Shown here: piece after piece, positions 23,296 to 32,598 of the stretch
Layout of the letters: each line of letters begins with the position of its first letter
Position numbering within the stretch: position 1 is the first letter of the stretch
Origin: Silene latifolia
Taxonomy: Eukaryota; Streptophyta; Magnoliopsida; Caryophyllales; Caryophyllaceae
Direction of reading: 5' to 3'
Assembly (NCBI RefSeq): GCF_048544455.1
Contig: NC_133534.1
Coordinates: 39,122,217-39,186,216, forward strand
DNA: 64,000 nt
The notes under the pieces: generated by a model
Told to the model about the DNA's origin: nothing
Seen by the model: the letters and a program-made list of their open reading frames with translations, nothing else
The model's database searches: none
Translations under genes and position numbers: made by a program

Positions 23296-24059
23296 GGGTA
23301 TTGCTCTTTCACATACGCCTTTTACTCTTTCACATACGTAGTTTACAATGTTACCCTTCTCATTTCTTTCTCCTTTTACCCATTCAAAAAATTTTCTCTC
23401 TTTCATAAACCCCCTTCACCATTAAATTACCACCATCTATCTCCATTAACCACCAGTCCACCACACACCTCCATTAACAAACACCTCACCGGAAACCCAA
23501 AGTAAACTAAAATTAAAAATAATCAATAATGATTTTGAAAAAAAAAAAAAGAAAAAAGAAAAAAAAAACGTGTTGATGAACACAGTAACCCCTCCCCTCC
23601 CCTGCACTCCCCCTCCCCTGCACTCCCCTTCCCCCTCACTATCACTGTCCTTCTCTGCTCCGACTACCACCGTCCTGTACCATATCCCTGCTCCGACCAC
23701 CGTTGTCCACCATGCCCCTGCCCCGAACACCACAGTCCATCAAACAAACCACCATGCCTTCCGCCATCAACATAATTGAAGAACTTTTAGTGTGATTATA
23801 AACCCTAATTTTAAGACAAAATAATTAATAAACAATGAACAAGTTTTTAATAATTGCTAAACAAATTAGTATTTACTTTATTAATTGAATAATTTGAAGA
23901 ATTGTATGGTTCAAGTTTTAGAAGAATTATGTTTTAATTTTAGGGAAAATGGTATATAGAAAACCTAATTTGTTTAGATCTAGGAAAAGGGTAGAAGATG
24001 GAAAATTTATGAAAAAAAGTATGTGAAAGAGTAAAAGACGTATGTAAAAGAGCAACACC
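23296..24059. mobile_element. Non-autonomous MULE-like element
   Basis: 764 bp with terminal inverted repeats of about 45 bp (GGTATTGCTCTTTCACATAC... and its complement) and a 9-bp target duplication TATTTTTTT (23287-23295 and 24060-24068). The inside carries a C-rich low-complexity stretch (CCCCTCCCCTGCACTCC, about 23585-23760), probably not coding. Confidence 0.75.
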
Positions 24060-24778
24060 TATTTTTTTTTACCTGGATTCGATCACGAAATTCGTATAGA
24101 CTCGACCGGTATTTTACCCCATTCAAAATACACCGACCTGTATTTTACCCGAATCCAAAGTTACCTAATCCGTATCCTGCCCATTCAAGCCGTTTATCAG
24201 GTCTAGTTGTGAATTTTGTGATAATTTTATTTAAGGTTTAGGTACGTTTTAATTATTTTGAAGCGGAGCTACGCCTTTTTTTTTTTTTTCATTGGTGACC
24301 GTATTATTGAGACTTTCTGCTATATTTGCTATGCCTTGTCTTTGAGACTTTAAAAAAAAAACGGTCCTGCTATACGTCGTCGACAAATTACTAAATATCG
24401 TCGACAATTAACGTAAAATTCCAAGTTTGCCCTCCATATCATGACTCCATATTGGTCTCACCAAAATGCAATTTCCGTCTCAAAACAGAAATGAAATTAC
24501 CGTCTCACTAAAACACAAGTCACCGTCTCACTAAAATATTTCAAACAAAAAAAAAAAGTCGGGTTTTGTAATTAACAACATGAACGGGAACGATTTTAAC
24601 AACGATTTCAACAATGAAGATAGTAACGAGGTTAGTTTACGATTTAGTTCTGTTAAAAATTTATGTTTTATTATCGTTTGAATCCCGAATTAGGTTAGAT
24701 GCCATGAATGTAGACGGAATTATGATAGAATTTGTGACGGATTTATATGAAAAATTAATCGAAAAAAAAAAAAAAAAA

Positions 24779-24927
24779 AAAGAAGACGAAACTGGGCTGA
24801 GACGTGAGTGTTCTTCGTCCCAGACCCAGGACAGACGAAGCATGGGCTCGTCTCATATGGCCCATGGACGAAAGAATCCTTAAATCAGGCTTGGTGTTGG
24901 ACGAAGGATTCCTTCGTCGGCCCATTG
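24779..24927. repeat. Left subterminal block of GACGAAGGATTC palindromes
   Basis: Contains GACGAAGGATTCCTTCGTC (24900-24918), a 9+1+9 palindrome, plus further GACGAAAGAATCC and TTCTTCGTCC variants and GGCCCA boxes. Mirrored by 31870-32015 at the other end. Possibly transposase-binding sites, by analogy with subterminal repeats of other DNA transposons. Confidence 0.75.
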
Positions 24928-25286
24928 TTGTTTTTTTTTTTTTTTTTTTTTTTTTTTTTGTTTTAGAGTTTCTCGTTACTTTTTTTTTTTTTTTTTTTTT
25001 TTTTGTTTCCGACTCGTTTTGTATAAAATAATTAATTTCCGTCTTTGTATTAAAATTTTTTATTTTTTATAGTTTCCGAGAATTCAAATAATTATAATTA
25101 ATTTCCGTTATTTCCGACTCGTTACCGTCTTTATATGGAATTTTTATCTTTAACATTTCCGACTCGTTTTGTAAAAAATAACTTATTACCGTGTTTGTAT
25201 TAATTTTATATTATTTTATATTTACTTCGACTAGTCCCGTAGCAAATAATTGAATTAATAACTAACTTGTTGAAATGCGTGCGCAG

Positions 25287-27624
25287 GTGATTAACGATGG
25301 AGACGGTGTTGATTACTCAGATCATTTTACGACAACCAGATTTTTTGCATCTAGTATTGAAGCGTTTAATTGGGCATATGAGATCGGGCTCCGACTCGGG
25401 TTTGGTATAAAAAAGCAAGCAACAAGAAAGTTGGTCGTAACACGAATTTGAGACAACGTTATTTTGTTTGTCGGATGGGTGGAAAAGGTCCCGTAAATAA
25501 GGATGCCGATTCTTTAATGAGGGGTAACACCGCTACGGGGTGGTGCAATTGCAAATTTTCAATGAAAGTTGTTGAATTAGAAGAGAATAAGTGGCAGTTT
25601 GTGATGAGATCCGGGTTTCATAATCATGGTTTAACGTTGTATTGACGGCGATGATACTTTGCAAAGCTTGATGACGAGGAGTTGGCTTATATCGATGCCC
25701 AAGTTAGAGCTCACGTTAGACCGGCAATTATTAGTGCGGGTTTGCATCAGCGGAATCCGGAAAAGTCAAGACCTAATCGGCGACAAATCTACAACCGTTC
25801 TCATAAAGTAAGGGCCGAGGAAAGAGAAGGAGAAACCCAAGACTGAGATGTTAGCACTTGCGGTTCAAAGATAAGTACGTTCATTATTGGGTCACCGATC
25901 GGAGACCGACGAGCTAACCCACGTGTTCATGTCTCATCCCGAAGCCGTTAAGATGTTTCGATCATACTATTATGTGGTACAGATCGATTCCACGTACAAG
26001 ACAAATGAATCTTGTCTTCCGCTTGTTGAGATGGTTGGAGTCACACCGTCGGGAAGAGCTTTGTCATCGCTTATGCTCTTGTGACGCATGAGTCCGAGGA
26101 GAAATATTTGTGGGTCCTACGGAAACTGAAGGGGCTGCTAAATGATGCCGTTCAACCTAATGTTATTGTTACTGATTGCGAGGGAGGGTTGTTGAACGGG
26201 ATTCCCATTGTTTTTCCGGATTCGTCTCACTTGCTATGTCTTTGGCATATATATTCTAACGTGGAGACGAAAGCACTTGATATCACGGGTCAGGATGGTT
26301 GGGCTAAGCACGTAACCTTTACTTTGTTTACTGCGGTTGTCGAGGCGGAAACCGAAGAAAAGTTTAATGTTGCGTGGGGCACATTGGCAAGGGAATGGGC
26401 GGGAGTGGCGGCTTATATTGAGAGGCAATGGTTCCCGCACTTGGAAAAATGGGTTTGTTATGTGCTTGTTCACTTCACCGCATTTCTAGAAACGGATCTC
26501 GGGTCCCTGTTGATGTGTTACATGCATTTTGGAGGAAGTTGGAGTACGATGGTTCGGAGGCAATGCCGACTTGTGATGATGATCGATTGGAGGAGTTATT
26601 CGATGAAATTCGGAATGCAGATCCGAGTATGAGATCATCCATGTTCGATGCCCTTTACTCTCAGATACATCCGCAAGAGGAGGATGTAAACGAGCCTCGG
26701 GTGAACGAGAACCCTAGAGGACGTCCGAGTAGGGGAACTCGTAGAGATCCGTCCGCCGTTGAGCATGCACGGGTTCGTGTTCGAGTACGTACTCCGTCTT
26801 CCCAACGTACTCCGTCTAGTACCCCCCGTTCTACTCCGACGGTTCCTGTTACTCCGTCGTCTACTCCCCGTTCTACTCCGTCGGTTCGTTTTACTCCGTA
26901 TAGAACCCCCGGTCCACTCAAACGGGCCCCGTGACACCGTCTACCACCGCTACCACGACTACGGGGAGTTTCGGCACAACGTATTGCGCACCTCTTGAGG
27001 TCGACTACACCATTGGTGATTTGAGGTATTTTCCTTATCGTGACTTCCTGCCTTCATTTTTTCACGAGTATGTAGAAGCATGGTTTAATCCTTACGGAGA
27101 CGGTCATTGTGGTTTTCGAGTTATCTCACATGCTGTTCGGGGTGACCAATCTCATTTCACGATGGCTAGAACAGATTTACTTAGGGAAATTCGTAGTCCC
27201 GATTACCGTGATCATATCTATGGCCCTGGGGAGATTTGATACGGAGGTAGCTAGAATTACATTTATGGATCAGATACCGTGTGGCTCGGGTAATTGGATG
27301 GACGGTTTTGATCTATATGGTTATGCTACGATGTACAATTGGGTGATATGTTGTATTTCTGCATTTGACGATCAAGAAGGTCAGCGAAATTGGAATGGTA
27401 GTTTTACTTATTTGCCTCTACGAGCCCCTCCCGGAGTACGTGCCCCATATGGTGTCTTATGGGTATTACATGCGGGAAACCACTATTTGCGGCTCCGAGT
27501 ACGCCCCTTGTCACCTATGCCTCCAATAGCCCATTGTTGGGTACATGATGCAAGCGTAGATCATTATAATGGCCTGTATCGACATCAGATCCGATTATGG
27601 CGCGGTTTCGCGAGGTGTTCTTAG
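25287..27624 (+). pseudogene. MULE transposase (FAR1-type zinc finger, DDE domain) fused to an OTU cysteine protease
   Basis: Starts at an acceptor site (GCGCAG before 25287); a short upstream exon near 24582-24630 is possible. Part 1 (to about 25645): FAR1/WRKY-GCM1-type zinc finger, with WCNCKFSMK and SGFHNHG. Part 2 (25887-26632): MULE transposase core with the first acidic residue in QIDSTYKTN and the second in VTDCEGGLLNG, then LCLWHI. Part 3 (about 26700-26930): basic linker with repeated TPSSTPRS. Part 4 (26950-27624): OTU domain with NPYGDGHCGFRVISHAV (Asp and Cys) and HAGNHYLRL (His). The frame shifts at least at about 25440, 25650-25880, 26080, 26480, 26930 and 27230, so no full protein can be made. 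Such FAR1-transposase-OTU chains occur in other plant MULEs. Confidence 0.85.
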
Positions 27625-27861
27625 CTTTTATTTGTCCGATTATTGTACCTTCTATTTTATATATCTGAATATTGTACCTTATATTTTTTTTTATTTAATT
27701 ATCCGATTATTGTAGTTTATTATCCTCTGCATCCGATTAATTGACTTAAAACGTAATTTAATTAAAACAATCCTTAAAACATAATTTGACATATTTTAAT
27801 TAAAACATTCCTTAAAACGCGTTTTGACATACTTAAAACATAAACCATTGAAAACATAATG

Positions 27862-27967
27862 AAACCCTAAACCCCAAACCCCAAACCCTAAACCCCAAAC
27901 CCTAAACCCCAAACCCCAAACCCCAAACCCCAAACCCCAAACCCTAAACCCTAAACCCCAAACCCAT
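27862..27967. repeat. Telomere-like repeat array (AAACCCTA / AAACCCC)
   Basis: About 15 head-to-tail heptamers, CCCTAAA (plant telomere unit) mixed with the variant CCCCAAA, roughly 105 bp. Located inside the MULE between two convergent genes, so it is interstitial and not a chromosome end. Confidence 0.9.
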
Positions 27968-28081
27968 ACCATAAACGATTATTATTTAAAACATAACATA
28001 ATTAAATAACTACCGAACTTAATTATCTTCCGATGATGAAGATGACGATTCCTCATCTTCTTCATGATCTTGAATCTCAAT

Positions 28082-28576
28082 TTATTCAGGTTGGGTAGAC
28101 ATATATTGAGTCAATAAATCATTCAAGTAGAGATAAAGAATTCCTTGCCCCGGCACTCTACCAGCACATAAGTCTGATAGTCTTGGGTAATCAATCACGG
28201 TGAGAATGCGCTCAAAATATGTAAAGATATCACTTTTTAACCTACGAAACTCCCACATCTTCTCGTTTAGTACTTCATCAGAAACAACCTCATCTCTAAC
28301 TGCTGGAGTTAGAACATGATCCGGGTTTCCTTGTAAAATTATACAAAGGGTACCAATTGGAGGCTCTTCAAGCAGGTGCCATACAGTGTCACTAGGAACC
28401 ACTGATTCAAGACGCTCAATTAGAATTGGTAAATTTTGAACAATTAAATCGATTCTTATTTGATAAACTCGATTTTTGAGCATTTGTGAGAACCATTTTA
28501 GGATTGGATGTTGTGAGTGAATAATTAGTATTGTAGTGAGTGAAGATGATTTGGATGTTGTGATTGAAATTGACAT
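28082..28576 (-). CDS. Unrecognised 164-residue protein carried by the MULE
   Basis: I do not recognise this protein. The single open frame begins MSISITTSKSSSLTT, a Ser/Thr-rich start, and continues as a mostly helical-looking sequence rich in Leu, Ile and charged residues (LIERLESVVPSDTVWHLLEE, then LKSDIFTYFERILTVIDY). It ends LLTQYMSTQPE. No signal peptide, metal-binding motif or membrane span is evident. It is the only gene in the MULE with an uninterrupted frame. The ATG lies only about 10 bp from a TATA-like TATAAATA on the same strand, so the true start may be the next Met (LKNRVYQ region) if that is the TATA box. Its promoter faces the tandem 20-bp repeats. It could be a domain captured by the element or a fragment of a larger one. 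Confidence 0.5.
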   Translation of the reverse strand: MSISITTSKSSSLTTILIIHSQHPILKWFSQMLKNRVYQIRIDLIVQNLPILIERLESVVPSDTVWHLLEEPPIGTLCIILQGNPDHVLTPAVRDEVVSDEVLNEKMWEFRRLKSDIFTYFERILTVIDYPRLSDLCAGRVPGQGILYLYLNDLLTQYMSTQPE

Positions 28577-28585
28577 AGAATGGCC

Positions 28586-28593
28586 TATTTATA
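28586..28593 (-). promoter_or_regulatory. TATA-like box facing the unknown ORF
   Basis: Reads TATAAATA on the minus strand, at the left edge of the tandem repeat array and just upstream of the ORF that ends at 28082. Confidence 0.4.
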
Positions 28594-28600
28594 ACCTATT

Positions 28601-28800
28601 AATTGTAACGGTTATTTTTGAATTACAACGGTTATTTTTGAAATACAACGGTTATTTTGAATTATAACGGTAACATTTGAATTATAACGGTAACATTTGA
28701 ATTATAACGGTAACATTTGAATTATAACGGTAACATTTGAATTATAACGGTAACATTTGAATTATAACGGTAACATTTGAATTATAACGGTAACATTTTT
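28601..28800. repeat. Tandem 20-bp repeats with AACGG cores in a divergent promoter
   Basis: Seven head-to-tail 20-bp copies of ATTATAACGGTAACATTTGA (28661-28800, the last with a T-rich end), preceded by three degenerate units with AACGGTTATTTTTGA. They fill the gap between two divergent genes and lie between two TATA-like boxes. AACGG is the core of plant MYB sites, including the M-phase MSA element, so a role as a shared enhancer is plausible but inferred. Confidence 0.9.
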
Positions 28801-28803
28801 CCC

Positions 28804-28811
28804 TATATAAA
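28804..28811 (+). promoter_or_regulatory. TATA box of the GRF zinc-finger gene
   Basis: TATATAAA, about 100 bp upstream of the ATG at 28908 and directly after the last 20-bp repeat. Confidence 0.6.
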
Positions 28812-28907
28812 CATCTACATAATGTTGTAATTTTGCACTCATCTTCAACCTTTTCTATTTTCCAATCATCTTCATCATCTTCCATTTTCTTCTTCAAATC
28901 TTTACTT

Positions 28908-29283
28908 ATGTCAACATCATCCTCAATGTGGGGAACCCGACCAATTGAAGGCCTTGATTTTAAGAATCAAATTTGCAATCGTTGTAAAAGAAACGCTATC
29001 ATCATGATTTCCGGATGACTACTAATCCGAAGAAAGCTTTTTTAAGTGCGTACCTTGCGATCGTTTTGTGTCGTGGTTGACTGAATATCATTTAACAATA
29101 ACAAAAAAGTTGAATATAGCATGTCAAGATGAAGGTGATGATGCATCAAGTGGAAATGTCATGAAAGAGCAAGTGATAGGTATAAAAAAGGAGATTTCGG
29201 AAATGACAAGGATGATGAAGTTTTATTTCAAGTGTATCTTGTATTTGTTTGTTTTCATTATGTTGGCCATTGTCATGAAGTAG
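28908..29283 (+). pseudogene. GRF-type zinc-finger protein with C-terminal membrane segment
   Basis: The first frame (28908-29018) starts MSTSSSMWGTRP and holds ICNRCKRNAIIMIS. The second frame, entered after a shift near 29015, reads TNPKKAFFKC then VPCDRFVSWL. Together these show the spacing of a GRF zinc finger (CxxC, then NP-x-K-x-FFKC, C and a closing W). Next comes a short acidic linker, a helix with KEISEMTRMM, and a hydrophobic segment ILYLFVFIMLAIVM at the very C-terminus, probably a tail anchor. Plants have many small GRF-finger, coiled-coil, membrane-anchor proteins, often near transposons. The frameshift makes this copy a pseudogene unless it is a sequencing error. Confidence 0.65.
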
Positions 29284-29486
29284 TTACTATTTCCAGAAAT
29301 GTATGAATTTGCATCAGTTGCTATGTATTCAACAAATTTAAGAAATTTCAGAATTTAAAACCGTCATGTTTTTTGAAATAAACGTTCAAATAGTCAACTA
29401 ACATAATCATCCAACATAAAAAATGTCTTCAAAACCGTACAACATAAATGAAAACAAACACAAACTAGTTATCATCCTCTTCGCCG

Positions 29487-31365
29487 CTATCGTGTACACA
29501 CCATCCGATCTACGCCGAACAACATCACCGGGTGTTTGACGAGGTCTCGCCGACGTATGATATCCCCGACCCTCTCAATCAATGGGCCGACGTTCTTCAT
29601 CATCTTGCGGAGGAAGGCAAGCTGTTTCTTGTCATCCTTAATTTTTTTGGCCTCGTAAAACTGAAACATTACAGCACGTGCAGTCTGCAAATTGACAAGA
29701 AAATTATAAACATTATCGAGGAACAAGAAGAAAATTATATCGATTATTACAACAATCGTAAGTAATATTATTACCTCAAAGCAGAATATCAAAATCCTCA
29801 TGTGGCGGGGGCATCATGGTGGTCGGGATCAATGATGAACGGGTGAGAATTCCCATTAAACCAAGCCTCATACTCTGGCTCCGTCTCACCCGGAAGCTAA
29901 TCGGTCTCGATTTACGAGAAAGCCGAACCACGTGATCCCCGCCAAAGAATCCCAAAGATGATCGGTCTCCCAACCCCAACACTAACCTCGTACCCTAAAC
30001 CCGGCGGTGACGATGCGCTGTCAATCTCATAATGGGATTGGGTATGATCTGCACATACCCAAACCGTCGTAAACACCGATCAGCCGGGTACGGCTCCGCT
30101 ATGTCCATGAAACGAATACAACTCGTATACAAAGTACGAGGATGATACTCCTCCCGACGCGCCCGTACGGATCCCACCTAATGGAAGCACAAGTAAGCCC
30201 ATCTAACAACCTCCGATACTCCAACAATTTCTCCGCATTTTGAGCGAAAGGACCAACGGATCTCCAAGAACACGACCGAGGCTGAGTAGGGTCAATTGCC
30301 GAAGGTGGACCGGGTCTGAACATAGGAAAATACTCATAGATCCACGATTGCAACAAGGTCAAGCAACCACCAATAGTCTTCACACCAGCACGTGAAGCCA
30401 CCCCCAACTGTCGGTACATGAAGGCAAGTACACCGGCTCCCCAAGCGTAGTCGTGTACACCTATCACCTGATTTGTCGACAAAAAGTGTCGACCCCAACA
30501 CCACAACCAAAAACCCCTGAGCAAAAACAACATCACAATTAGCTCTCGCCGTTTCACAAACTGCATCTACCAATATACCCCCACTCTTGTAAATAGGGAC
30601 CTTCTTAGTAGAGTTTAACGGCAACCTCAACTTCTCTGATGAAATCGCAAAGAAGCCACATACATACATAAGGGGATCCGCCAACGTCCCGTCATTACTC
30701 TCCACCTTACAACAGTTACCATCAACCCGAACGCCTAAGATCTGCGCAACATCGTGAAGGAGTATGGACATCTCCCCAAAAGGCATGTGAAAACTGTTGG
30801 TGTCGGGTTGCCATCTCTCAACAAAAGCAGAAATAAGGGGCATGTTATAATTCTCGGCCATGGAATCTAATAGGTGAGAAAGACCAAGATGGCCATAAAT
30901 AGTCTTAACGGCCGGAGGGAGTGGCCAACAACTCAACAACCTCGTCTTACCAAACCGGTGGTAACCCGTCAAAACTGGTCGACCAACCTCATTAGGAGTC
31001 GCCCATATGGTGTTGGCAATGTGGCCCCCGAAGCTAGGAATCACGTGGGGAAAGTCAGGACCACCAGGAACACGATGATCGATCAACCAAGAGACATCCT
31101 TACCCGACTTCTTCTTCGGAGCCACCACACTACTAGAACTACCATCCGACCTCCGCTCGAAACGCCCCTCCTCATTCCGTCTACGTGGCACCCTACGCAC
31201 TCGCTCAATACCCGCCTCCTCCTCACCTATCACATCACCAGACCGAACCAGCTCCTCCTCCATCCGCTCATCAGTCCACGAATCGGCACTCACATCTCCA
31301 ACCTCAAACTCAAACTGGAGCCCCTTTCGAGCTCGAACGTGACGGTCATTTCCTCCACCGGCCAT
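29487..31365 (-). pseudogene. Plant mobile domain (PMD / MAIN-like) protein gene carried by the MULE
   Basis: The ATG at 31365 opens a 343-codon frame. A basic, acidic-tipped N-terminus (to about residue 110) is followed by the PMD. Typical PMD features are ISAFVERWQPDTNSFHMPFG, then EMSILLHDVAQILGVRVDG, and after a frameshift near 30480-30560, YAWGAGVLAFMYRQLG and LTLLQSWIYEYFP. A further shift leads to RTLYTSCIRFMDIAEPYPAD and RRFGYVQIIPNP. A last exon near 29487-29690 follows a visible acceptor (TTTGCAG) and encodes a Lys/Arg-rich tail. PMD proteins such as MAIN and MAIL1 act in silencing and genome stability, and PMD genes are known to be carried by MULEs. At least two frameshifts make this copy inactive. 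Confidence 0.8.
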
Positions 31366-31869
31366 CTATTCCAAAAAATAAAACAAAGAATTTATAAATA
31401 TAAGTTAAAGTAAATTAAAAATTAAAAAAAAAAACAAATTAACCCGGAACGGGGTTTATTAATAATAATTAATTAATATTTTACGTAAACTAAACGAGAC
31501 GCAACAAAAATAATTTTACAACAACTTGATTACTTAAATTAATAAAACAAAGACGGAAATAATATAAGTTTATTAGTAATAATTATATTTATATTTATAA
31601 ATATAAGTTTAAGTTAATTAAAAAATAATAAAAAAAAAATATCCCCATAAGGTGTTTATTAGTAATAATTAATTAATATTTTACGTCGACAAAACGAGAC
31701 GGAAATAATATATATTTACAACGACTTCGGCACGGACGACAATTATTATTAATAATTTATTACTTTATAACGATAACAAAATAAGACGGAAAAAAATTTA
31801 TTTAAAAAAAAAAAAAAAAGTATCGAGAAATTATAAAACAAAAAAAAAAAAAAAAAAAAAAACCGTGTA

Positions 31870-32015
31870 ACGGCGGGCGCACGAAGGATTTCTTCGTCAA
31901 AGCCCATCATGCAGGACGAGAGAATCCTTCGTCCATAGCCCTTAACAGGACGTGAGGGTTCTTCGTCTGGGCCTGGTGTTGGACGAAGAACTCCCTCGTC
32001 CCGGCCCAGATTGCT
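31870..32015. repeat. Right subterminal block of GACGAAGGATTC palindromes
   Basis: Mirror of the left block: CACGAAGGATTTCTTCGTC, GACGAGAGAATCCTTCGTC and GGACGAAGAACTCCCTCGTC, with TTCTTCGTC and GGCCCA boxes, bounded by poly(A) on the left and poly(T) on the right. Confidence 0.75.
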
Positions 32016-32022
32016 GCGTTTT

Positions 32023-32055
<33 letters not shown>

Positions 32056-32457
32056 TCTCGGTTAATTGATACGATAATTGCGTTTGATAGTAATCACATA
32101 CGATAACGACTAAATCCGATTGAAATCATAGCAACTATCCTAATTCCGTCACTAATTTGGCATCTATCCTAATTCCGTCACAAATTTACAACATTAACAA
32201 AATACTACAAAAAATTTTGAATACTAATCACATACCTTGTTGAATGTTTGAATTCGTGACGGAAATTATGCGGTCGATACGTTTTTTTGTTGAAATTTGA
32301 GTCGGGTTTTTTTTTTTTTCAAAATTTCGAATGTGAAAGGTTGTTATTGAATAAAATGGAAATTATAAAGGGGAGTGTGAGGGAGGGGCAAATTAGGAAG
32401 TTCATTAAAATTGTCGACGATATTTAGTAATTTGTCTGACGACCTTTAGCAGCAAGG

Positions 32458-32598
32458 AAAAAAAAAGACTGGTAGATGAACTAGTCGTCTATGATGATGT
32501 GTGTTTTGTCAGAATGCCAGAATTTCCAACTCTGAATTTCAGTAAAAAAAAACCTCTATTAATTGGTTCATACTCACACATAAATATTCCATGTGAGT
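32458..32598 (+). promoter_or_regulatory. Short 5' flank of the ILR1-like gene, abutting the MULE
   Basis: Only about 140 bp separate the MULE end from the ATG at 32599. The segment begins with the poly(A) target duplication, contains a short palindromic stretch (TCATACTCACACA...CATGTGAGTATG) and no clear TATA box. The core promoter may therefore lie partly within the transposon end. Confidence 0.5.

Larger units (their letters stand above)
24362..32457. mobile_element. Large Mutator-like element (MULE) carrying several genes
   Basis: 8.1 kb with matching inverted ends. Both begin around GCTATACGTCG or GCTAAAGGTCG and share the 20-bp stretch ACAAATTACTAAATATCGTC. The flanks are runs of at least nine A (24353-24361 and 32458-32466), fitting a 9-bp target duplication. 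The inverted similarity continues far inward: poly(A), a GACGAAGGATTC-rich block, two poly(T) runs and TTTCCGTCTTTG phrases occur in mirrored order at 24760-25250 and 31490-32055. Inside are a transposase-OTU gene (plus), an unknown ORF (minus), a GRF zinc-finger gene (plus) and a plant-mobile-domain gene (minus). Frameshifts in three of the four suggest the copy is no longer autonomous. Confidence 0.85.

Noticed and set aside
23446-23779. Overlapping proline-rich (plus) and glycine-rich (minus) open frames
   Set aside because: Both arise from the C-rich low-complexity core of the transposon at 23296-24059. Composition explains them and no start or splice context supports a gene.
27862-27967. 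Possible chromosome end from telomere-like repeats
   Set aside because: Only about 105 bp, half of the units are variant CCCCAAA, and unique sequence continues on both sides.
28601-28800. Regular 20-bp repeats that might suggest a CRISPR array
   Set aside because: The copies are directly contiguous with no spacers, and this is plant nuclear DNA. It is a minisatellite in a promoter.
30874-31413. Plus-strand open frame of 179 codons
   Set aside because: Antisense shadow of the plant-mobile-domain gene, whose protein sequence is clearly recognisable on the minus strand.
32593-32598. Slightly earlier start (GTG) for the ILR1-like gene
   Set aside because: GTG is not a normal start in plants, and an ATG in the same frame follows two codons later with a full signal peptide.
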